From Pratylenchus scribneri (lineage: Eukaryota; Nematoda; Chromadorea; Rhabditida; Pratylenchidae): a stretch of 64,000 nt of DNA. Location of the stretch: assembly GCA_030063045.1 (NCBI GenBank), contig JAQSEB010000081.1, forward strand, positions 310,001 to 374,000. Direction: 5' to 3'. Under the pieces are notes generated by a model, which did no database searches, was not told where the DNA came from, and worked only from the letters and a program-made list of their open reading frames with translations. The first letter of the stretch is position 1. Each line of letters starts with the position of its first letter. Positions 37,122 through 50,300 of this stretch are shown here, in pieces. The translations under genes were made by a program, and so were the position numbers.

Positions 37122-39686
37122 ATGAATATTTCCAATAATTTCCCACAATGTCCTCCTCATCCTCCTCCACATTCCAACTTGATTCCGCCACGGGCAGAAC
37201 GATTACGGTGGCATCCTTACCATCAACAACAACACCATCCTCATCCTAATTATTATGGACAATTTGCTCCTCCCTCCTTTTCTTTCAGGCAACATCACCA
37301 TCACCAGCAAAATCGACCACAGATTATTGGATGTCAACAACAAAGGGATAATAATGATTGGTCGAGCCAAAAGTTGCTGCGTCTTTTAAATGAAAGTACC
37401 AAGTAAGAAGAAATTTTTTTTGGAAAAGGGAAAGTTTTTTATAGAATTCAAAAATTTGGAAATCTAAAAAATTTTTAATTCTTTTTAAAGAGAGAAAAAT
37501 AATTTGGAGGGACAACTCAATGAATTGCGGTCAAAGCTGGAAGCATCAGAAAAAGGCGAAAATGAAACGAAAATAAAGGTAAAAAAATTCAGAGTAGACA
37601 ATTTTATGGAAATGAATAAATTGCCCTTTTTGTGCTGATTTGGGTCGAAACTCGAAATAGGACATTGGAAAGGGAAGGGATAAGAGATACCAAAATGGGC
37701 TCATCAAATGAAAAACAATTTATTTTTAAGTTTAAATGAATTTTCAGTTAGAGAAGAAGACGGCAGAATTGAATGAATTTTTGGCTAATATTGAAAAGAA
37801 AGAAGGCAAAAAGGAGGAGAAAATGACTCAAACGGATCCAATCGAATTTGAGCATCCAATGCCTTTGGCAAATTTAACAGTGGATCATCATGAAACCGTA
37901 AGCAAAGAATAATTTTATTGAATTTTGAATATAGAATTTTAATTCAATTTCTCAATGCATTAATTATAATTATTAATTAATAAAACTTTTAAGATAAAAA
38001 GGATGAATGATTTGAAAAAATGGGAGGAAAAGTTAAATGCCCGCAAGAAAAAATTCAACGAGGAAAAGAAAGATGCAATTTGGCAGGTAATTTTTCCAAT
38101 TAAATTATTGTTGAAATAATTTCGCATAAATTTAGTGTCGATCCGATTTTGAAGCAAGCCTTACTCAAATGCGTCTTCAAATATTAGTATTATCATCTAG
38201 AGCAAATTCACAAGAGAAATATATTGACGAATTGAAAAACCGGAATTTGGTAAATCTATTGAAAATAAAAAAAAATATTGATTAGTAATTAAAAATTTGA
38301 AGTGCCAAATATTAATACTCCAAAATTTGGAAATTTTTTTATTTTTTTGCTCATATCATTGTTGTCAAATGACAATTAGATTTTGATGAATCTTCTAATG
38401 AAAAAATATTCTCTGTAGTAAAAGCTTAGATAAATAAAATTTATTTATGAGAAAATATTAAATTACCCAAAAAAGAATTAATTTTGCCAAATTCTTTCTT
38501 GTCAAAAATATTATGTTTTTGAGGCCATATAACTTTAGGGCTCAGGTTAGGTTCAGGGTCAGGATGGGATTAGGGGCTAGAGGTTAGGGATTAAAGGTTA
38601 GGGAATCACAAAAAAAATGTAATTGGCCAAGTTATACGGCCTAAAAATGCTTATTTTTCGACACGAAATTTGGTTAAATTAATTCTTTTTTTTGGGTAAA
38701 TTAATACATTTCCATTTATTTATTAATAGTCAAAGATTAATATTGGCATTTCCGAAAAATTAGAGTAAGCATAATTAAATGAATAAATTTTATTTTATAT
38801 TCTGAATTTCAGTCATATATTTTTTCAGAAAATTATTGAGGAAATGGAAATAATGAAACAGGAAACAGAGAAAAAATTATTGGAAGAAAAGGAAAAATTG
38901 AAGAAACAAACAAATCGATGCGCAAAATTTGAATCGGAATTAGTGGCCAAAAATGAGGTGAAACAAATTTTTGGAATTAAAAATAAAATATTGATTGTCT
39001 AGAACGTTTAGTCGTTGATTTTATTATTTTTGGATTAAAATGGACCAATAAAAAATTAATTTTTAGAATAATAAATTTTGCCATTTTGTCAGAATATTTC
39101 AGGATTCCTTGGTTTTATTTTTAATTTTGATTTTTTTATTATTCTTGAGATGAAAATAAGATTTATTTCCTAAAAAAATTTAATTAATCAAAAAAAAATT
39201 AAAAATTTTTAAAATTTGTGGAAAAAAATTATAATCTTCTAATAAAAACTATGACAAAATTTTCCAAAAACCCGAAAACATATAATAAACTTAATTTTGA
39301 ATAATTTTTTAGGAAATGGAACAAATTAAGAAAAATCACGAGAATGAGAAGAATAATATTTTATTTAATGCTTTCGAAAAAGGATTACGAAAAAATGATG
39401 AAATAAATCAAAAATTGCTCGAGGAAATTGACAAAATTAAAGAGGAGAATAAGAAAAATGAAGATTCATTCTCGAAGGAATTGGCCATAGCACACGTTGA
39501 CAATGCAAATTTACAGGTAGAAAAAAGTACTATAAATTTAAATTAAAAATAAAAAAAATTAAGATGGAATTGGCCAAAATGGAGAATTTAAATCGAATAT
39601 TGAAAGAAGAATTCGAACAAAAGCAACGAAAATTGAACAAAATGGAAGCGGAATTGGAGGAATGCAAAAAAAGAAAGGGACATTGA
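37122..39686 (+). CDS. Long coiled-coil protein with His/Gln/Pro-rich N-terminus
   Basis: Eight phase-matched exons: 37122-37402, 37491-37578, 37748-37897, 37994-38086, 38136-38249, 38829-38957, 39313-39516 and 39564-39686, giving 393 aa. Residues 1-90 are low complexity, rich in His, Pro and Gln (PPHPPPHSNLIPP, HQQQHHPHPNYY, RQHHHHQQNR). From about residue 95 to the end, the sequence is heptad-like and highly charged (EGQLNELRSKLEASEK, KKLLEEKEKLKKQ, ILKEEFEQKQRKLNKMEAEL), typical of a long coiled coil. There is no signal peptide or membrane segment. No specific family is recognised; a structural or scaffold role is inference. It sits within the F-box-like cluster on the plus strand but is unrelated to it. 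Confidence 0.85.
38516..38650. repeat. Short palindromic repeat in coiled-coil gene intron 5
   Basis: Left TTTTGAGGCCATATAACTTT faces CCAAGTTATACGGCCTAAAA on the right, with AGGTTAGGG-like repeats between. A single related arm is near 50955-50985. Confidence 0.6.
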
Positions 39687-40125
39687 AATTCAAATCGGGA
39701 ATTCTGCGGGAATATTAGTTTTAAATGATATTCAAAATAATTAAAAATTTGGATATATGATTAGAATTAAATAACAAATTGGTGTCCTATATCTGATTAA
39801 GTATATAATTATAAAATAAAAAACAAATTTCTAGTCCAAATTTTGCTTGAAGATATGCTTTTTGATTATTTATTTAATTTTTTTGGAATTAATTTTTTTT
39901 GTTAAATACCTTTTTTTTGTAAATATTTTTTTTATTTGTCTATTAATAAAAATTTCGGTACAGCTGTTAGATGGCGAAATTTCGCCTTATTTTAATAATT
40001 AATCATCAGTGGCTAATTTTGATTAAAAATTAATAAATTTAGTTATATTTTCAGTAAAAATGGCCCTCTTCCACTTTAGTTGATAAATCGATGGTTAAAA
40101 TTTTCAATGTTTTTATCATTTTCTT

Positions 40126-40268
40126 GTTTGAATATTTTTGACATAATAAATTTGAATATCCAATTTGCCATTTTTCTCGGTCAATTCCGCATTCTTTGTT
40201 TCCAATTTTCCAACATTTTCCTTCAGTTCGATGTTTTCGCTGCGCAATTCGAAAATTTCATCAGACAT
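40126..40268 (-). pseudogene. Orphan coiled-coil exon 1 of the F-box-like family
   Basis: MSDEIFELRSENIELKE followed by KNAELTEKNGK matches exon 1 of the neighbouring minus-strand F-box-like genes. The usual donor and exons 2-5 are missing downstream, and the frame instead runs to a stop at 40126. It is probably the remnant of a deleted paralogue at the edge of the cluster. Confidence 0.65.
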
Positions 40269-40530
40269 TTTTTTGTCAATTTCAGTTGAGTTTAAAAATA
40301 ATTATTGCCGATAGAACTATAAGGTCGAAAAATGTTGTTGATTTTTTCAATTATTAAAATGCTTTAAGAAATCATTAATCAAAATATTTAGAGAAATGGG
40401 AAGATGGACTATGGCAAATTAGCCAATCCAATAATTCATTTAAATATTGACAAAAAATACAAATTTTTCATGCGTAAAAATCGATTTTATAAAGGGAATT
40501 TAACAATATATTCATCATCATCAGTATTTT

Positions 40531-42284
40531 TTATGCGATATTTATTGAGATGAATGTAAAATTTCCCGCTTGATATTCTCGAATTTTATTCTCTCCATCT
40601 TCCTTCCAATGATCTTCTCCTTTTGGATAGCGAGCAATGTAATAATAATTATTGTCAGCCTCCCATCCAGAACCCATTTCATTTTTCCGATATAATGTCA
40701 AAATTTCGTTGGTTTGCAAATTCTCATGAATAAATTCTTCGAGATTTTGGTTGGTCCAAAAATTTATCATAAAGATGGATGATGAATTTTGAATTGGAAA
40801 ACTCCTAAATTAATCAATAAAAAAATTAATAGTTTCAATTAACCTCATTAATACGAGTGTTAATGATTGAAATAAATTCATCACGTTGAGTGTTATATTG
40901 CAAAATCTTTTGTTTTCCATTGTTTGATTGTTTTGTCAGCCAATTTATAAGTATATCAATTTCATTATCATCGATGTACGGAATATAGTCCCAATATCGA
41001 ATAAATTGAACATTGTCGATAAATCCAGCGAAAAATTTATTGAAATCATTCAAAATGAACTCATTATTCCGCCATCCACAATATAATAGGAAAATTTTTT
41101 GGTCCAAAAAATCCATCAAAGTTCGCATTGAAGCAATGTGTTTTTTGTTGAAAGTTATTGCAAGTTTGCAATTTTGGAGTAAGTTTTCAATGCTTTTGAG
41201 GAAATTCATAACTTCGTCATTCACAAAGCTAAATAATTTAATCAATATTTGATTTAAATATTTAATTTATAACCGTATTTCAATTTTTCCGATGCCCAAA
41301 ATATAATCCAGTGGCGGAATTGAAGCAATTGGAATAATCTCTTCTCTTCCAAAACCCACGCCAGTGCTTATATGTACTAAGGCTCGAAAATTTCCTAATT
41401 CATAGCGGTTTATGCGGATTGACATTTCCATGAAGTTTTGGCCAACAAAATTGTCGGAATGTTTCGCTTGCGGTGCTCATTGATGAATTGGCCAATTCTT
41501 TTCGATCAATCCACGGCAATGTGTCGAATAATAACCAATTTTTGAAGCATCTAAATTAACATTATTTAGACAAAATAGATATATAATTCGGTTTACTAAA
41601 ACTGAACGACGTCCCAATTGGGCGCCGTCGCTTGTAGCTCATTAAGGGCTAAACCAATATTAATGAATTTGGTATCAAATTAAAGAGCGCACTTCTGGCT
41701 ATCAATTGATATAAGGTTTATTCAGTTTGGTTCAGAATTAGCAGAGCTCTACTTAAAAAACCTTTAAATAAAACTATTATTATAAATTTTCGAATTTTTC
41801 ACGATTTTTTGAACACAATTCCACCAAATCTCAACGAATCTAAATAAATTTTATACGTATCGATAGCCGGCTGTGCTCTCTTTAATTTGACACCAAAATA
41901 ATGGAATATCGGTTTAGTTAGCCTTAATTAGCTAAAAGCGCCGTCGCCCAGTTACTCCTGTCCCAAATGATTTAATTTTTTACCTTGCTTTGAGTTTGGG
42001 TTTTTCTATTGTCGGAATAAGACCGCTTGATTTTTCAATTGGTTGTGAAGTTTGAATGACAACATTTGATTCTGTTGAGTTTTTTAGCTATATAAATTTA
42101 GAAATTCGTTCGGATTTTCATAAATCTAGCAAAAAACCTTCAAATTTTCCGCTTTCAATGATTCAATTTCCTTTTTCATTTTGTCATTTTCCTCCGTCAA
42201 TTCCGCATTTTTTCCTTCCAATTTTCCAACAATTTCCTTCAACTCGACGTTCTCGCTGCGCAATTCTAAATCTTCATCAGACCT
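40531..42284 (-). pseudogene. F-box-like family gene copy with lost start and frame breaks
   Basis: The five-exon structure matches the intact neighbour: 42284-42138, 42087-41984, 41550-41274, 41228-40844 and 40804-40531. The start codon aligned with MSDE in the paralogues is AGG here. Exon 3 keeps the core (LPWIDRKELANSS, CWPKLHGNV) but lost 26 bp after NPHK, near 41426, which shifts frame and adds a stop. Exon 5 has one extra A near 40775. Exon 4 is fully open (VNDEVMNFLKSIENLLQN). Three independent lesions make this a pseudogene rather than an assembly slip. Intron 2 carries a palindrome. Confidence 0.8.
41600..41965. repeat. Palindromic repeat in intron 2 of the F-box-like pseudogene
   Basis: Same family and same intron as in the paralogues at 32330-32720 and 43625-43995. 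GCGCACTTCTGGCTATCAATT faces ATCGATAGCCGGCTGTGC, with outer GGCGCCGTCGCTTGTAGC facing GCTAAAAGCGCCGTCGCC. Confidence 0.75.
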
Positions 42285-42545
42285 TTTTCTTAATTTCAGT
42301 TGAGTTTGAATTATTGTTGGTAGAAAGAACTATGGCGTTGATTTCTTGAATTAAAATGGTTTAAAAATCATTAATTAGAATATTTAAGAGAAATGAGAAG
42401 ATACTAAATTTTCAAGCATTGATATGGCAAAATCAGCCAATACAACAATACATTTAAATATGGACAAAAAAAAAATACAAATTTTTCACGAGTAAATCGA
42501 TTTTGTAAATGCAATTAAAGAATATATTCATTATCATCAATGTTT

Positions 42546-44359
42546 TTATGCGTCAATATTAATTAAAATTGATGTAGAATTTTGATATTCACGAATTTTA
42601 TTCTCCCCATCTTCCTTCAAATGTTCTTCTCCTTTCGGATAACAAGCAATGTAGTAATTAAAGTAAATGTCACGGTGCGAATTTTTGCCGTAGAATCTCA
42701 AAATTTCGTTGGTTCGCACATTCTCCTGAGTAAATTCTTCAAGATTTTGACAGGTCCGAAAATTAATCATAAAGTTGGATGGTGAATTTGAATTTGAAAA
42801 TTCCTAAAATAATTATAATTATTAGTAGAAAAATGAATTAATTCAATTAAACCTCGGTGATGTGGCTAATAAATTTTTCATCATAATTGTCGAATTTCAA
42901 AATCTTTTGTTTTCCATCATTTGGTTGTTTTGTCAGCCAATTCAGAATTGTATCAATTTCATCGGTGTTCGGTACGGTGCCCCAAGTACTAATAAATTGA
43001 ATATTGTCGATAAATCCAGGGAAAAATTCATTGAAATCATTCAAAAGGAGTTGATTATCATTGCTCCGCAATTCATAATGTAATAGGAAAATTTTTTGGT
43101 CCAAAAAATCCATCAAAGTTCGCATTGAAGCAATGTGTTTTTTGGTGAAAATGGTCTTTTCGAGTTTGCAATTTTGGAGTAAGTTTTCAATGCTTTTGAG
43201 GAAATTCAAAACTTCATCATTCATAAAGCTAAATTTAATTAATCAAATTTATATTTGATTTGAATATTTAATCTAACTTTATTTCAATCTCTTCGATGCC
43301 CAAAATATAATCCAATGGTGGAATCGAAGCAATTGGAATAACAATAATCTCTTTTCTTGTCCAACCCTTGCCAGTGCATAAATGAACCATGGCTCGAAAT
43401 TTTCCCAATTCTAAGTGGGCGACAGAAATTTTCAACGATTCAATTTTATGCGGCTTCACATTTCCGTGAAGTTTTGGCCAACAAAGTTGTCGGAATGTTT
43501 CATTTGCGGTGCTCAATGAGGAATTGGCCAATTCTTTTCGATCAATCCATGGCAAAGTATCGAATAATAACCAATTTTTGAAAAATCTAAATAAACATTA
43601 TTTAAAAATGTATATATAATGCGGTAGGCTAAAACTGGGCGACGTCCCAACTTGGCGCCGTCGCTTTAGCTCATTAATTATGAAACCGATTAGACAATTT
43701 TTGTATCAAATTAAAGAGCTCACTTCTGGCTATCGATTGAATATAAGATTTATTTGGTTTGGTTCCGAATTAGCAGAGTTGTACTTAAAAAAACCATTAA
43801 TTATGACTACATTGTAAATTTTCGAATTTTTCATGGTTTTTTGAACACGATTCCACCAAATCTCAATCAATCCAAATAGATTATATATCTTTCATAGCCA
43901 GAAGTTCATTCTTTAATTTAATACTATAATCATGAATATCGGTTTAGCCCTTAATTAGTTACAAGCGACGACACCCAATTGACCCTGTCCCAGATAATTT
44001 GAGTTTTTACCTTGCTTTGAGTTTGGATTTATTATTGATCGGGGTAAGATCGCTTGTTCCTTCCATTGTTTGCGAAGTTTGAATGACAACTTTTGATTCT
44101 GGGAAGTTTTTTAGCTACAAAAATTTACAAATTTATTTGGTATTTTTATAATATAAATCTAGAAAAAAACCTTCAAAATTTCTGCCTTCAATGATTCATT
44201 TTCCTCTTTCAATTTTTCTATTTTCGCAATTAATTCCACATTATTTACTTCCAATCTGCCATTTTTCTCAGTCAATTCCGCATTTTTTTCTTCCAATTTT
44301 CCAACAATTTCCTTCAACTCGATGTTCTCGCAGCGCAATTCGAAAATTTCATCAGACAT
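42546..44359 (-). CDS. F-box-like family protein with N-terminal coiled coil, intact
   Basis: Five phase-matched exons: 44359-44171, 44114-44011, 43586-43278, 43228-42853 and 42803-42546, giving 411 aa. Exon 1 is a coiled coil (MSDEIFELRCENIELKEI, KNAELTEKNGRLEVNN). Exon 2 is a short polar linker. Exon 3 carries the F-box-like core (LPWIDRKELANSSLST, FRQLCWPKLHGNVKPHK) and ends near PLDYILGIEEIEI. Exon 4 is the middle domain (NDEVLNFLKSIENLLQN to LNWLTKQPNDGKQKIL). Exon 5 is the C-terminal domain (NVRTNEILRFYGKN, YPKGEEHLKEDGENKI). A role as a substrate adaptor of an SCF ligase is inferred from the weak F-box motif. Intron 2 (43587-44010) is enlarged by a palindrome. Confidence 0.82.
43625..43995. 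repeat. Palindromic repeat in intron 2 of intact F-box-like gene
   Basis: AGCTCACTTCTGGCTATCG faces TTCATAGCCAGAAGTTCA; GCGCCGTCGCTTTAGCTC faces the opposed TTACAAGCGACGACACC. Same family as 32330-32720 and 41600-41965. Confidence 0.75.
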
Positions 44360-44774
44360 TTTTTGCTAATTTCAGTTGAGTTTAAAATTATTATATAGAT
44401 CTAAGACTATAAAAATGTTGATTTTTGGAATAAAAATATTTAAGTAATCATTGATGATTTACAAATTGGAAATTTCGTATAAGTAAACATTTCCAAAACA
44501 AAAGGCATTTTATACTTTAATAATTAATAAACCAATGGATAAGATACGTTGTAAGTAACGATCAGAGCGAGAATTTTAGAGATTTTTTAAACATCCACAA
44601 TAAAATAATTAAGAAAAATAAAAGATGAGCCGAAGACAAATTTTCAACTATTGATGAAACAAAAATCATCAAGGCCTCATTCAAACATAGACAAAAATGG
44701 GTGTACAACAAATCAATTTTGTAAAGGCAATTTAACAGTATATATTCAAATCATCATCAATCATAATTTCGTTT

Positions 44775-46188
44775 TTATGCGATATTTATTGAGATGGATG
44801 TAGAATTTCCCATTTGTTGATATTCTTGAATTTTATTTTCCCCATCTTCCTTCCATTGTTCTTCTCCTTTTGGATAGCGAGCAAGGTAGTAATCAGAATC
44901 GTCGTCGTCCCATCCATAGTCTATTCCACTTTTGCGGTATAATGTCAAAATTTCGTTGGTTCGCACATTTTCAAGCGTAAATTCCTCATATTCATTTTCT
45001 CCAAAATCAATAAGAAAAATGGATGGTGACTTTGAATTTGAAAATTCCTAAATTAATAATAAATGAATGAATATTTTCAATAATTAACCTCATTGATGCG
45101 ACTGATAAAGTTGCCATAAATTTTGGCCCAAACATTCCTACGATTTTGATAATTTTTTGTTTTCCATTATTAGCTTCTTGCTTTTTCAACCAATTCAGAA
45201 TTATTTCAATTTCATCATTGTTCGGAAAGGCGCATAATTGAAGAAATTGAACATTGTCGATAAATCCAGGGAAAAAATTACTGAAATAATTCAAACGGAG
45301 CTGATTAGGCTGCAATCCCAATTTTAATAGGTATATTTTATTGGCCAAAAAATCCATCAAGGATCGCATTGAAGAAGAATTGTGTTTTTTGTTCAAAACC
45401 ACCATTTGGAGTTTGCAATTTTGGAGTAAGTTTTCAATGCTTTTGAGGAAATTCATAACTTCGTCATTCACAAAGCTAAATAATTTAATCAATATTTGAT
45501 TTAAATATTTAATTTATAACCTTATTTCAATCTTTTTTATGCCCAAAATATAATCCAATGGTGGAATCGAAGCAATTGGGATAATCTCTTCTCTTCCCCA
45601 ACCAACGCCAGTTCGTAAATGCACTTGAGCTCGAAATTTTCCCAATTCATAGTGTGCTGGAGAGATTCGCAGGTGTCGAATTTTATGCGGTTTCACATTT
45701 CCGTGAAGTTTTGGCCAACAAAGTTGTCGGAATGTTTCACTTGCGGTGCTTAATGATGAATTGGACAATTCCTTTCGATCAATCCATGGCAATGTGTCGA
45801 ATAATAGCCAATTTTTGAAAAATCTAAATTAACATTTTGGATGAAATGGAAATTATTTGAGTTTTTGACCTTTTGGGTTTGGGTTTTTCTCCTTCGATTG
45901 GCTGGGAAGTTTGAATGGCAAATGTTAATTCGGTTTCGGTCAAGTTTTTTAGCTACAAAAAGAAATTCATTTGGTATTTTCATAAATCTAGCAAAAAACC
46001 TTCAAATTTTCCGCTTTCAATAATTCAATTTCCTTTTCCAATTTGCCATTTTTCTCAATCAATTCCGCATTCTTTCCTTCCGATTTGTCATTTTCCTCCG
46101 TCAGTTCCGCATTTTTTGCTTCCAATTTTCCAACAATTTTCTTCAACTCGATGTTCTCGTTGCGCAATTGGAAAAATTCATCAGACAT
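44775..46188 (-). CDS. F-box-like family protein with coiled coil, one frame break in exon 4
   Basis: Exons 46188-46000, 45952-45870, 45823-45521, 45475-45089 and 45047-44775, about 411 aa when read through. Exon 1 is the MSDEFFQLRNENIELKKI coiled coil. Exon 3 has LPWIDRKELSNSSLS and CWPKLHGNVKPHK. Exon 5 ends YPKGEEQWKEDGENKI and SISINIA. One base is missing in the A4 run at about 45121-45124 (reverse strand); with A5 the exon reads GNFISRINE and rejoins phase. Intron 2 is only 46 bp and lacks the palindrome present in the same intron of the neighbouring copies. All other junctions are intact, so the break may be an assembly error. Confidence 0.75.
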
Positions 46189-47331
46189 TTTTTGCTAATT
46201 TCAGTTGAGTAAAAATAATTTTATTGGCAGAAAAATGAACTAGAGCAATATATGTCGATTTCTGTAATTAAAATGCCGTATTAAATTTCGTAGACTCTCT
46301 TGATCGGGATTTTCTGAATTTTTTTAACATAAAAAAATGTTATTTCGGCTTAATTTCACCTAAAAATTGGTTATTTTTGACATGAATTATTTATGGAGTA
46401 GACTTATATTAGAGAGTTGGCTACTATTAGAAGACTGGGCTTCAACCTTCAACTAGATACTGGGCTTCTAATAGAATAAATACTACTTAAGTTATCATTG
46501 ATGAAAATGTTTTATTAATTATACAAATTAGAAAATTCATATTGCCTCCATTTTCACCTAATTAATAATTTTTTGTGAATGCTCAATTCAGCAAAAATTT
46601 AAATATTTCAATCAAAGTCATGTTTTTGTTAGTTTAACATTTGTTAAATTATGGAACTGGTTTTAAGGGTTTTCTAATATGCTAAATTCGATAGCATCAT
46701 TCAAGAGTCTACCAAAAAAACTTATCATAAAATATTTTCAAAATTTGATGAAATTGAGAAAATATTTTTAAAATGGTACTAAATCTCATGTAGATAAATA
46801 ATAAAAAATATTTCTTAAAAAATGTGCTGCATTATATTCTGAAAATTTATTTTCAATTTATTTTGAAAGCTGATTCTGGATGAGTGCTAAGCTTAAAACA
46901 TTTTATCCAAATCAGTTTTCGGCTAATTTATAGGGATTATTAAATCAAAAAAAAATGATATTTTCTGATTTACCAATTTACATGAATTATTAAAACCCGT
47001 TAAAAACATTTTTAATGAATGTTAAATCATTAAAAAATATGATTTGAATTAAATGTTTTTGTTATGGCTGATGAGGAGAAAGAAAGGCGAAAAAGCCAAT
47101 GAAAGCGATGAAAGGGACATGGCTTAGAGCGAAAGATGTCATTGAAACTTTGGTTCGACAAAGACTTTCCAGTCTCCAATCTCCATCCACCCAAATTTTT
47201 CAACTCCATAGTCCATATCAGTTTTAAACGACCCTCTGGGCGAAATATGCAAATACGCCCTAGTAAGCAATTTTAGTTAAAAATTGATTGAATTTAGATT
47301 TAAAAACATTAAATTCTCTATTAATTTGTAA
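46189..47331. other. Shared upstream region of divergent F-box-like genes
   Basis: Separates a minus-strand and a plus-strand family member. Holds a single MITE arm near 46400-46480 (AGAAGACTGGGCTTC, TAATAG) and otherwise plain AT-rich sequence. Promoters of both genes should lie here; no motif can be named. Confidence 0.45.
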
Positions 47332-50300
47332 ATGAAGCGCACTGAACAAAAAATTAATATGGAGGAAAATTTTGCCGAGGAAATTGCTGAAATCAAAAAC
47401 AAAAATGCGCGATTGGAAAAGGATGAAACAGTTAAAATTTTTTATTTAAGGACATTTGATTTAATCAATTTAATAGACGTCTTCTTCGATGAGCAAAAAT
47501 GCATCTGCTGATGAAATCGGAAACAAAGAGCCAAATGCTAAGAAAAGGTTTAAACAATAAAATATAAAGAGGGAATAAAATAATTTAAATTATGAGATGA
47601 ATAAGTGAATTCGGGATTTATCTCACCCTTTTGGAAAATATCTTTCTTAATCATAAAATTCATTTTAAAATTTAATTTTATTAAACATAAAATTCTCTGT
47701 CAAAAATTATGTTTTTTAATGAAAAAAAGATAATCTTTTCGCAATTTTTTGAGATATTTTGATTTTAATTTTGTTTATCTAAAATAGAGAACAATTCATT
47801 CATATAATTTATTCGATAGAGTATCGAGAAATTCAATGATTCTAGAAAAAGAATACTACTAAATTTATTATTCGATTTTCAAATAATTCACAATAATCCT
47901 GTTTTTTTTTTTTATTAATTTTAAAACATTTTCATATGAGAAGTATTTTATGGTTAAAATTTTTTGGTACTTTTGGTTATCTGGGTCCGGGTTTGAAAAC
48001 ATTTAAGATTCTTATTCTATTACTCATATTTGATTGCAAAGCTGTGAAAACATGATTTTACGGTTGACCAATTTTTGTGGTAACTTAAGGTACCTTTTGA
48101 GGGAAAAATCTGTATATAGATAGCCGAAAATTCCAATTTTTTTGAACAGAATCAAATTCGGTGGTTGGTTGCCGGATACATTGGATTGGTTCAAACGACC
48201 AGAATTGGCTCAAACTGCATTAAGCACTTCCTGTTATACATTAAATCGATATTGTTGGCCAAAATTGCATGGAAAAGTGAAACCGCGCATTGTAAAGACT
48301 TTGGAATTTTCATGCGGTGGCAATGATCGGGCAATTTTGAAAATAGACTATCGCAAATTGATTCCAATTGCGGACATAAATCCACCGGAATACATCATTG
48401 GATTTGAGAAAATTCATTTCAAGTAAAATTATAATTAGCATCATCAAAAAATTATTTATCAAATTTCAGCTATATGGACAATCAAATTTTGGAATTCATG
48501 TTGAAAATTGTCCCCTTACTCAAGGAAGATGTCAAAATATCTATTAAAAGTTTGGAAGGAATTTTGCCAATTAGCCCAATTGGCCGTTTGATGGAAATGC
48601 TGACCCCACCAAAAACAAATTGTTTTTGTATTTTTTGGGACAAAGATTTGAATGATTTCAACCGACTATTCCACAATTACTTTTATGGCCTTCAATCAAT
48701 TTATTTTTACTGGCTCTCGTTAAATTCATTGGATTTGATTGTGAAATGGTTGACAACACCAAGGGATGATGGCAAGCCAAAAATACTCTACCTTGGCGAC
48801 TTCAATAGCAATGCTTGTGCTCTATTTACACGTATTAAGGAGGTAAGCAATAGAATTTTACTATATTTCTATGCCTTGCTGAATCAGGGTGACATAATGG
48901 TCTGATCAAAAATATGGCATAAGCACATAAAAATATGGAAAAAATATGGCAAAATTTTTCAAAAATATGGCAAAAAATATGGCATTTTTTAAAAAGCTTA
49001 AAATTCGATATAAAATTGATTTAAGAAATTTATTCTTCATATTTTTTCATTGTTTTAACTTTCTTTAAAAATTCTGGATTGAAATAAAGAGATAATATAC
49101 TTGTTGTCAATCAAAATCAGAATTGAATTAAGAGAATAAAAATTCTGGATTGGAAATAAAGAGATAATATACTTGTTGTCAATCAAAATCAGAATTGAAT
49201 TAAGAGAAAAGTGAATTAATAATTTCATTTTTATTCGGTTGCCCTCATCCGTTTTAACATTTTTGACCACTGCAAAGATAGATTCGCAAAAGGCGGTAGA
49301 TGAAAAAATAGACAATAATTTAGAAACAAGAATTTTTAGATGGAAAAAATCGGATCTTTTAAAATTGTTTTCCATTTCTCATCCACATTTCTCTCATTAA
49401 AAGCCGTTTTGTTCAATCGCTCCAATTGAGATTTTGGCAAATTCGAGAAAATGGGCATGTATATCCTTGGGCTTTTCTGAGCAATATTTCTTGTAGGCTG
49501 CTGACTAAAAAATGGCCGCGCAGCAAAAAATTAGACCAAAAAATGGCCGCGAAGTGAAAAATTTTAGCTAAAAATAGCCTAACAAGGAGAAAATTTGTTT
49601 AATTTACTAAAATCTCAAAAATATGGCAAAATATGGCAAAAGTCAAAAATATGGAAAAAATATGGCGAGATGGTCAAAAATATGGCAAATGCCATATAAA
49701 TATGGTAATTATGTCACCCTGTGCTGAATAGAAAAGGGAAATCATTTTCCGAACAGAGTATTGAATTTGTCAAACGGATATATATATGGCGAAAAGCTTA
49801 TATCGGTTCAATGGTTTGTCCTAGACCCCCAAACCATATACCCATTCGATAGATCTCGTCAAGACGCATCGAATGGTATTTAATTTGTCGAGTTTTGACC
49901 AAAAATTAAAAGTTTTAAACCGTTTAAACCTTACATGGTTTTTGATTCAAACCTACTTAAAAATTGGTTAAACCTAAACCAAATCATTATCAAACGATGC
50001 ATCTCGTCGCGATCTATCGAATGTGTATAGGGTTTGTGGGTTTAGGACAAATTTATAAATAGTTATAAACCGTTTTATTCTATTCGTCATTTTCAATAAT
50101 TTTCGCTATATTATTATATCGCAAAACTAAACTTTTTTATAAATTGGTCATAACTATGTGTTTGGGTTTAGGGTTAGATTAGGAATAGGGCTAGGGGACA
50201 GGATAGGAATCTTATTAAAGTAGACTGTTGGTATGACCAAGTAATTGGCTTAAAAAAGATAATTTTTCGAAATGCTTTTCAAGATCCATAGATTTATCTA

